Assembly (NCBI GenBank): GCA_037013495.1
Contig: CM072803.1
Location: 53,333,627 to 53,397,626 of the forward strand
Source: Hippophae tibetana
Taxonomy: Eukaryota > Streptophyta > Magnoliopsida > Rosales > Elaeagnaceae
Reading direction: 5' to 3'
DNA length: 64,000 nucleotides
Notes under the pieces: model-generated
Database searches by the model: none
Told to the model about the DNA's origin: nothing
Seen by the model: only the letters and a program-made list of their open reading frames with translations
Position numbers and translations under genes: made by a program
Part shown: piece by piece, positions 55,459 to 64,000 of the stretch
Position numbering within the stretch: position 1 is the first letter of the stretch
Layout: the number at the start of each line of letters is the position of its first letter

Positions 55459-58400
55459 TCAAGTCGTAATAAATTCCATTTAAATATGTCATAATTATAA
55501 TGATAAAACATTTGGAGTATTTATTCAGCAACAAATTATTTGTAAAATAGAAATGAGAAAATGTTTAAGTTTTCTTTTCCACTTATTTATTTTTCCCAAT
55601 ATTCTATCATTATGTTGTTTCATTCGTAAGTCTTAATTCCCACCAAAATCAAATTAATTCAAATATTTCTCCCTCTTTTCCCAATGGAAAAGGGCGATGG
55701 CTAGAGGTGGTTTTAGACATTATTTGGTAACTTCTTGGTACGTAGCATGAACCATATCCATAGGAGATAAGCATAATATTTATAATCTTATTTATTTGCT
55801 TCTAACTCATAAAATGGGTTTTGTAAACTAGATTCATAGGAGGAGAGAGATAACCAAATTTAATTTCAATACAGTGCATTCCAACACAACAAGAATAACT
55901 TATAATAAATTGAGAATATTGATGTCATGAAAGAGTTAAAAATGAGAAATATTGTTCTCTTATACGAAATAATGAACAAAATTTCAAACGTTTCATAGTT
56001 TTGAATTTCAAGTCGTAATAAATTCTATTTAAATATATCATAATTATAATGATAAAACATTTGGAGTATTTATTCAGCAACAAATTATTTGTAAAATAGA
56101 AATGAGAAAATGTTTAAGTTTTCTTTTCCACTTATTTCTTATTCCCAATATTCTATCATTATGTTGTTTCATTCGTAAGTCTTAATTCCCACCAAAATCA
56201 AATTAATTCAAATATTTCTCCCTCTTTTCCCAATGGAAAAGGGCGATGGCTAGAGGTGGTTTTAGACATTATTTGGTAACTTCTTGGTACGTAGCATGAA
56301 CCATATCCATAGGAGATAAGCATAATATTTCCAATCTTATTTATTTGCTTCTTACTCATAAAATGGGTTTTGTAAACTAGATTCTTAGGAGGAGAGAGAT
56401 AACCAAATTTAATTTCAATACAGTGCATTCCAACACAACAAGAATAACTTATAATAAATTGAGAATATTGATGTCATGAAAGAGTTAAAAATGAGAAATA
56501 TTGTTCTCTTATACGAAATAATGAACAAAATTTCAAACGTTTCATAGTTTTGAATTTCAAGTCGTAATAAATTCCATTTAAATATATCATAATTATAATG
56601 ATAAAACATTTGGAGTATTTATTCAGCAACAAATTATTTGTAAAATAGAAATGAGAAAATGTTTAAGTTTTCTTTTCCACTTATTTATTTTTCCCAATAT
56701 TCTATCATTATGTTGTTTCATTCGTAAGTCTTAATTCCCACAAAAATCAAATTAATTCAAATATTTCTCCCTCTTTTCCCAATGGAAAATGGCGATGGCT
56801 AGAGGTGGTTTTAGACATTATTTGGTAACTTCTTGGTACGTAGCATGAACCATATCCATAGGAGATAAGCATAATATTTATAATCTTATTTATTTGCTTC
56901 TAACTCATAAAATGGGTTTTGTAAACTAGATTCATAGGAGGAGAGAGATAACCAAATTTAATTTCAATACAGTGCATTCCAACACAACAAGAATAACTTA
57001 TAATAAATTGAGAATATTGATTTCATGAAAGAGTTAAAAATGAGAAATATTGTTCTCTTATACGAAATAATGAACAAAATTTCAAACGTTTCATAGTTTT
57101 GAATTTCAAGTCGTAATAAATTCCATTTAAATATGTCATAATTATAATGATAAAACATTTGGAGTATTTATTCAGCAACAAATTATTTGTAAAATAGAAA
57201 TGAGAAAATGTTTAAGTTTTCTTTTCCACTTATTTATTTTTCCCAATATTCTATCATTATTTTGTTTCATTCGTAAGTCTTAATTCCCACCAAAATCAAA
57301 TTAATTCAAATATTTCTTCCTCTTTTCCCAATGGAAAAGGGCGATGGCTAGAGGTGGTTTTAGACATTATTTGGTAACTTCTTGGTACGTAGCATGAACC
57401 ATATCCATAGGAGATAAGCATAATATTTATAATCTTATTTATATGCTTCTAACTCATAAAATGGGTTTTGTAAACTAGATTCATAGGAGGAGACAGATAA
57501 CCAAATTTAATTTCAATACAGTGCATTCCAACACAACAAGAATAACTTATAATAAATTGAGAATATTGATGTCATGAAAGAGTTAAAAATGAGAAATATT
57601 GTTCTCTTATACGAAATAATGAACAAAATTTCAAACGTTTCATAGTTTTGAATTTCAAATCGTAATAAATTCCATTTAAATATGTCATAATTATAATGAT
57701 AAAACATTTGGAGTATTTATTCAGCAACAAATTATTTGTAAAATAGAAATAAGAAAATGTTTAAGTTTTCTTTTCCACTTATTTCTTTTTCCCAATATTC
57801 TATCATTATTTTGTTTCCTTCTTAAGTCTTAATTCCCACCAAAATGAAATTAATTCAAATATTTCTCCCTCTTCTCCCAAGATAAAAAGGTGATGGCTAG
57901 AGGTGGTTTTAGACATTATTTGGTAACTTCTTGGTATGTAGCATGAACCATATCCATAGGAGATAAGCATAATATTTCCAATCTTATTTATTTGCTTCTT
58001 ACTCATAAAATGGGTAGTGTAAACTAGATTCTTAGGAGGAGAGAGATAACCAAATTTAATTTCAATACAGTGCATTCCAACACAACAAGAATAACTTATA
58101 ATAAATTGAGAATATTGATGTCATGAAAGAGTTAAAAATGAGAAATATTGTTCTCTTATACGAAATAATGAACAAAATTTCAAACGTTTCATAGTTTTGA
58201 ATTTCAAGTCGTAATAAATTCCATTTAAATATATCATAATTATAATGATAAAACATTTGGAGTATTTATTCAGCAACAAATTATTTGTAAAATAGAAATG
58301 AGAAAATGTTTAAGTTTTCTTTTCCACTTATTTCTTTTTCCCAATATTCTATCATTATGTTGTTTCATTCGTAAGTCTTAATTCCCACCAAAATCAAATT

Positions 58401-59301
58401 AATTCAAATATTTCTCCCTCTTTTCCCAATGGAAAAGGGCGATGGCTAGAGGTGGTTTTAGACATTATTTGGTAACTTCTTGGTACGTAGCATGAACCAT
58501 ATCCATAGGAGATAAGCATAATATTTATAATCTTATTTATTTGCTTCTAACTCATAAAATGGGTTTTGTAAACTAGATTCATAGGAGGAGAGAGATAACC
58601 AAATTTAATTTCAATACAGTGCATTCCAACACAACAAGAATAACTTATAATAAATTGAGAATATTGATGTCATGAAAGAGTTAAAAATGAGAAATATTGT
58701 TCTCTTATACGAAATAATGAACAAAATTTCAAACGTTTCATAGTTTTGAATTTCAAGTCGTAATAAATTCCATTTAAATATGTCATAATTATAATGATAA
58801 AACATTTGGAGTATTTATTCAGCAACAAATTATTTGTAAAATAGAAATGAGAAAATGTTTAAGTTTTCTTTTCCACTTATTTATTTTTCCCAATATTCTA
58901 TCATTATGTTGTTTCATTCGTAAGTCTTAATTCCCACCAAAATCAAATTAATTCAAATATTTCTCCCTCTTTTCCCAATGGAAAAGGGCGATGGCTAGAG
59001 GTGGTTTTAGACATTATTTGGTAACTTCTTGGTACGTAGCATGAACCATATCCATAGGAGATAAGCATAATATTTATAATCTTATTTATTTGCTTCTAAC
59101 TCATAAAATGGGTTTTGTAAACTAGATTCATAGGAGGAGAGAGATAACCAAATTTAATTTCAATACAGTGCATTCCAACACAACAAGAATAACTTATAAT
59201 AAATTGAGAATATTGATGTCATGAAAGAGTTAAAAATGAGAAATATTGTTCTCTTATACGAAATAATGAACAAAATTTCAAACGTTTCATAGTTTTGAAT
59301 T
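55459..59301. repeat. Seven-monomer higher-order repeat, copy 2 (3,843 bp)
   Basis: The series 'cccacaaaaatc', 'gatttcatg' (57019), 'cttcctcttttccc', 'ttatatgcttc', 'gagacagataacc', 'caaatcg' (57655) and 'gggtagtg' (58014) repeats 52714-54909 at +3,843 bp with no difference that I noticed. The flanking monomers differ. The C copy at 56008 has 'tttcttattccc', like 54910 and 59302, and lacks the 'cttcttttccc' marker of 52165. The last monomer (58753) is B where copy 1 has C. Confidence 0.83.
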
Positions 59302-62300
59302 TCAAGTCGTAATAAATTCTATTTAAATATATCATAATTATAATGATAAAACATTTGGAGTATTTATTCAGCAACAAATTATTTGTAAAATAGAAATGAG
59401 AAAATGTTTAAGTTTTCTTTTCCACTTATTTCTTATTCCCAATATTCTATCATTATGTTGTTTCATTCGTAAGTCTTAATTCTCACCAAAATCAAATTAA
59501 TTCAAATATTTCTCCCTCTTTTCCCAATGGAAAAGGGCGATGGCTAGAGGTGGTTTTAGACATTATTTGGTAACTTCTTGGTACGTAGCATGAACCATAT
59601 CCATAGGAGATAAGCATAATATTTCCAATCTTATTTATTTGCTTCTTACTCATAAAATGGGTTTTGTAAACTAGATTCTTAGGAGGAGAGAGATAACCAA
59701 ATTTAATTTCAATACATTGCATTCCAACACAACAAGAATAACTTTTAATAAATTGAGAATATTGATGTCATGAAAGAGTTAAAAATGAGAAATATTGTTC
59801 TCTTATACGAAATAATGAACAAAATTTCAAACGTTTCATAGTTTTGAATTTCAAGTCGTAATAAATTCCATTTAAATATGTCATAATTATAATGATAAAA
59901 CATTTGGAGTATTTATTCAGCAACAAATTATTTGTAAAATAGAAATGAGAAAATGTTTAAGTTTTCTTTTCCACTTATTTCTTTTTCCCAATATTCTATC
60001 ATTATTTTGTTTCCTTCTTAAGTCTTAATTCCGACCAAAATGAAATTAATTCAAATATTTCTCCCTCTTCTCCCAAGATAAAAAGGTGATGGCTAGAGTT
60101 GGTTTTAGACATTATTTGGTAACTTCTTGGTATGTAGCATGAACCATATCCATAGGAGATAAGCATAATATTTCCAATCTTATTTATTTGCTTCTTACTC
60201 ATAAAATGGGTTTTGTAAACTAGATTCTTAGGAGGAGAGAGATAACCAAATTTAATTTCAATACAGTGCATTCCAACACAACAAGAATAACTTATAATAA
60301 ATTGAGAATATTGATGTCATGAAAGAGTTAAAAATGAGAAATATTGTTCTCTTATACGAAATAATGAACAAAATTTCAAACGTTTCATAGTTTTGAATTT
60401 CAAGTCGTAATAAATTTCATTTAAATATATCATAATTATAATGATAAAACATTTGGAGTATTTATTCAGCAACAAATTATTTGTAAAATAGAAATGAGAA
60501 AATGTTTAAGTTTTCTTTTCCACTTATTTATTTTTCCCAATATTCTATCATTATGTTGTTTCATTCGTAAGTCTTAATTCCCACCAAAATCAAATTAATT
60601 CAAATATTTCTCCCTCTTTTCCCAATGGAAAAGGGCGATGGCTAGAGGTGGTTTTAGATATTATTTGGTAACTTCTTGGTACGTAGCATGAACCATATCC
60701 ATAGGAGATAAGCATAATATTTATAATCTTATTTATTTGCTTCTAACTCATAAAATGGGTTTTGTAAACTAGATTCTTAGGAGGAGAGAGATAACCAAAT
60801 TTAATTTCAATACAGTGCATTCCAACACAACAAGAATAACTTATAATAAATTGAGAATATTGATGTCATGAAAGAGTTAAAAATGAGAAATATTGTTCTC
60901 TTATACGAAATAATGAACAAAATTTCAAACGTTTCATAGTTTTGAATTTCAAGTCGTAATAAATTCCATTTAAATATATCATAATTATAATGATAAAACA
61001 TTTGGAGTATTTATTCAGCAACAAATTATTTGTAAAATAGAAATGAGAAAATGTTTATGTTTTCTTTTCCACTTATTTCTTTTTCCCAATATTCTATCAT
61101 TATTTTGTTTCCTTCTTAAGTCTTAATTCCGACCAAAATGAAATTAATTCAAATATTTCTCCCTCTTCTCCCAAGATAAAAAGGTGATGGCTAGAGTTGG
61201 TTTTAGACATTATTTGGTAACTTCTTGGTATGTAGCATGAACCATATCCATAGGAGATAAGCATAATATTTCCAATCTTATTTATTTGCTTCTTACTCAT
61301 ACAATGGGTTTTGTAAACTAGATTCTTAGGAGGAGAGAGATAACCAAATTTAATTTCAATACAGTGCATTCCAACACAACAAGAATAACTTATAATAAAT
61401 TGAGAATATTGATGTCATGAAAGAGTTAAAAATGAGAAATATTGTTCTCTTATACGAAATAATGAACAATATTTCAAACGTTTCATAGTTTTGAATTTCA
61501 AGTCGTAATAAATTCCATTTAAATATATCATAATTATAATGATAAAACATTTGGAGTATTTATTCAGCAACAAATTATTTGTAAAATAGAAATGAGAAAA
61601 TGTTTAAGTTTTCTTTTCCACTTATTTATTTTTCCCAATATTCTATCATTATGTTGTTTCATTCGTAAGTCTTAATTCCCACCAAAATCAAATTAATTCA
61701 AATATTTCTCCCTCTTTTCCCAATGGAAAAGGGCGATGGCTAGAGGTGGTTTTAGACATTATTTGGTAACTTCTTGGTACGTAGCATGAACCATATCCAT
61801 AGGAGATAAGCATAATATTTATAATCTTATTTATTTGCTTCTAACTCATAAAATGGGTTTTGTAAACTAGATTAATAGGAGGAGACAGATAACCAAATTT
61901 AATTTCAATACAGTGCATTCCAACACAACAAGAATAACTTATAATAAATTGAGAATATTGATGTCATGAAAGAGTTAAAAATGAGAAATATTGTTCTCTT
62001 ATACGAAATAATGAACAAAATTTCAAACGTTTCATAGTTTTGAATTTCAAGTCGTAATAAATTCTATTTAAATATATCATAATTATAATGATAAAACATT
62101 TGGAGTATTTATTCAGCAACAAATTATTTGTAAAATAGAAATGAGAAAATGTTCAAGTTTTCTTTTCCACTTATTTCTTTTTCCCAATATTCTATCGTTA
62201 TTTTGTTTCCTTCTTAAGTCTTAATTCCGACCAAAATGAAATTAATTCAAATATTTCTCCCTCTTCTCCCAAGATAAAAAGGTGATGGCTAGAGTTGGTT

Positions 62301-63693
62301 TTAGACATTATTTGGTAACTTCTTGGTATGTAGCATGAACCATATCCATAGGAGATAAGCATAATATTTCCAATCTTATTTATTTGCTTCTTACTCATAC
62401 AATGGGTTTTGTAAACTAGATTCTTAGGAGGAGAGAGATAACCAAATTTAATTTCAATACAGTGCATTCCAACACAACAAGAATAACTTATAATAAATTG
62501 AGAATATTGATGTCATGAAAGAGTTAAAAATGAGAAATATTGTTCTCTTATACGAAATAATGAACAATATTTCAAACGTTTCATAGTTTTGAATTTCAAG
62601 TCGTAATAAATTCCATTTAAATATATCATAATTATAATGATAAAACATTTGGAGTATTTATTCAGCAACAAATTATTTGTAAAATAGAAATGAGAAAATG
62701 TTTAAGTTTTCTTTTCCACTTATTTATTTTTCCCAATATTCTATCATTATGTTGTTTCATTCGTAAGTCTTAATTCCCACCAAAATCAAATTAATTCAAA
62801 TATTTCTCCCTCTTTTCCCAATGGAAAAGGGCGATGGCTAGAGGTGGTTTTAGACATTATTTGGTAACTTCTTGGTACGTAGCATGAACCATATCCATAG
62901 GAGATAAGCATAATATTTATAATCTTATTTATTTGCTTCTAACTCATAAAATGGGTTTTGTAAACTAGATTAATAGGAGGAGACAGATAACCAAATTTAA
63001 TTTCAATACAGTGCATTCCAACACAACAAGAATAACTTATAATAAATTGAGAATATTGATGTCATGAAAGAGTTAAAAATGAGAAATATTGTTCTCTTAT
63101 ACGAAATAATGAACAATATTTCAAACGTTTCATAGTTTTGAATTTCAAGTCGTAATAAATTCTATTTAAATATGTCATAATTATAATGATAAAACATTTG
63201 GAGTATTTATTCAGCAACAAATTATTTGTAAAATAGAAATGAGAAAATGTTTAAGTTTTCTTTTCCACTTATTTATTTTTCCCAATATTCTATCATTATG
63301 TTGTTTCATTCGTAAGTCTTAATTCCCACCAAAATCAAATTAATTCAAATATTTCTCCCTCTTCTCCCAAGATAAAAAGTTGATTCCTAAAGGTGGTTTT
63401 AGACATTATTTGGTAACTTCTTGGTACGTAGCATGAACCATATCTATAGGAGATAAGCATAATATTTCCAATCTTATTTATTTGCTTCTTACTCATAAAA
63501 TGGGTTTTGTAAACTAGATTCTTAGAAGGAGAGAGATAACCAAATTTAATTTCAATACAGTGCATTCCAACACAACCAGAATAACTTCTAATAAATTGAG
63601 AATATTGATGTCATGAAAGAGTTAAAAATGAGAAATATTGTTCTCTTATACGAAATAATGAACAAAATTTCAAACGTTTCATAGTTTTGAATT
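59302..63693. repeat. C, then A/B dimers and a terminal mosaic (8 monomers)
   Basis: Class order by start is C (59302), A 'ccgacc' (59851), B (60400), A (60949), B (61498), A (62047), B (62596), mosaic (63145). The A/B pairs at 60949 and 62047 share 'ctcatacaatggg' (61296 and 62394) and 'gattaataggaggagacag' (61871 and 62969), marking a 1,098-bp duplication. The head of 62047 instead carries 'gttcaagttt' and 'tatcgttatt', as in 18118 and 24706, so that copy was partly converted. A1-type 'agagttgg' returns here after about 35 kb without it. Confidence 0.85.
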
Positions 63694-64000
63694 TCAAGTC
63701 GTAATAAATTCCATTTAAATATATCATAATTATAATGATAAAACATTTGGAGTATTTATTCAGCAACAAATTATTTGTAAAATAGAAATGAGAAAATGTT
63801 TAAGTTTTCTTTTCCACTTATTTATTTTTCCCAATATTCTATCATTATTTTGTTTCATTCGTAAGTCTTAATTCCCACCAAAATCAAATTAATTCAAATA
63901 TTTCTCCTTCTTTTCCCAATGGAAAAGAGCGATGGCTAGAGGTGGTTTTAGACATTATTTTGTAACTTCTTGGTACGTAGCATGAACCATATCCATAGGA
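63694..64000. repeat. Partial monomer cut by the window end
   Basis: The first 307 bp of a B-like copy, with 'ttatttattttt', 'ttttgtttcattcg', 'caaaatcaaatt', 'cttcttttccc', 'ggaaaagagcg' and 'tacgtagc'. A private 'attattttgtaac' near 63955 replaces 'attatttggtaac'. The array evidently continues beyond the window. Confidence 0.95.

Larger units (their letters stand above)
1..64000. repeat. Satellite DNA array, 549-bp monomer, 116 full copies plus a partial one
   Basis: The same sequence recurs head to tail with a 549-bp period from the first to the last base. Recurring anchors such as 'tcaagtcgtaataaatt', 'caaacgtttcatag' and 'aggaggagagagataacc' reappear every 549 bp, always in the same orientation. 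Both ends of the window lie inside the array, so its true length is unknown. No unique spacer, transposon insertion or inversion interrupts it. Base composition is about 27% G+C in the first monomer. Copies differ mainly by linked substitutions; length changes are almost absent. Such an array is typical of eukaryotic constitutive heterochromatin, and centromeric use is possible but not shown by the sequence. I do not recognise the family. Confidence 0.98.

Noticed and set aside
1..64000. CRISPR array or bacterial repeat system
   Set aside because: Repeats are 549 bp with no unique spacers and no cas genes; the period, length and higher-order structure fit eukaryotic satellite DNA.
1..64000. 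CENP-B box within the monomer
   Set aside because: I found no match to the general pattern TTCG followed by four bases, A, two bases and CGGG on either strand; the monomer has no CGGG or CCCG.

Overview
The whole 64 kb window is one head-to-tail tandem array of a single AT-rich satellite DNA monomer of 549 bp (about 27% G+C, counted on the first copy). I count 116 complete monomers and one partial copy (63694-64000), using a register in which copies begin with 'tcaagtcgta' (positions 1, 550, 1099 and so on). I see no protein-coding gene, RNA gene, transposable element, CRISPR array or unique spacer, and neither end of the array lies in the window. This is typical of eukaryotic centromeric, pericentromeric or subtelomeric heterochromatin. 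I do not recognise the satellite and cannot name the organism. A plant or an animal is possible.

The monomers fall into four main sequence classes, distinguished by linked diagnostic bases between about monomer positions 130 and 385. A1 carries 'gatttt...' features of the type-A core: 'ttgtttccttcttaag', 'ctcccaagataaaaagg', 'agagttgg', 'tatgtagc', 'tttccaatc', 'cttactc'. A2 is A1 with 'agaggtgg' and usually 'gggtagtg'. B has 'ttgtttcattcgtaag', 'ttcccaatggaaaaggg', 'tacgtagc', 'tttataatc', 'ctaactc' and usually 'gattcatagg'. C is a mosaic with a B-type first half and an A-type second half. The rest of the monomer (about positions 393-549 and 1-120) is nearly the same in all classes.

Layout: 1-6588 is an irregular mix of A1 and B with one C. 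6589-8784 is a tandem duplicate of a B-A1 dimer. 8785-9882 holds two mosaic monomers that share a private marker. 9883-16470 holds two copies of a six-monomer (3,294 bp) higher-order unit, and most of a third lies at 18118-21411. 16471-18117 and 21412-32390 are dominated by A2/C dimers and trimers. 32391-51615 holds three versions of a longer unit, 10, 12 and 13 monomers long, sharing an ordered core. 51616-59301 repeats a seven-monomer (3,843 bp) derivative of it. 59302-63693 returns to A1/B dimers. This pattern is what repeated local unequal exchange and gene conversion would leave.

The monomer length is very strictly kept: outside one interval I found a single 1-bp deletion. In contrast, 41555-46510 holds 15 small indels, mostly one extra base in a short homopolymer. 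I read that interval as a likely consensus or assembly error patch, not biology. The short minus-strand reading frames that recur in every monomer are by-products of the tandem repeat and are not annotated as genes.
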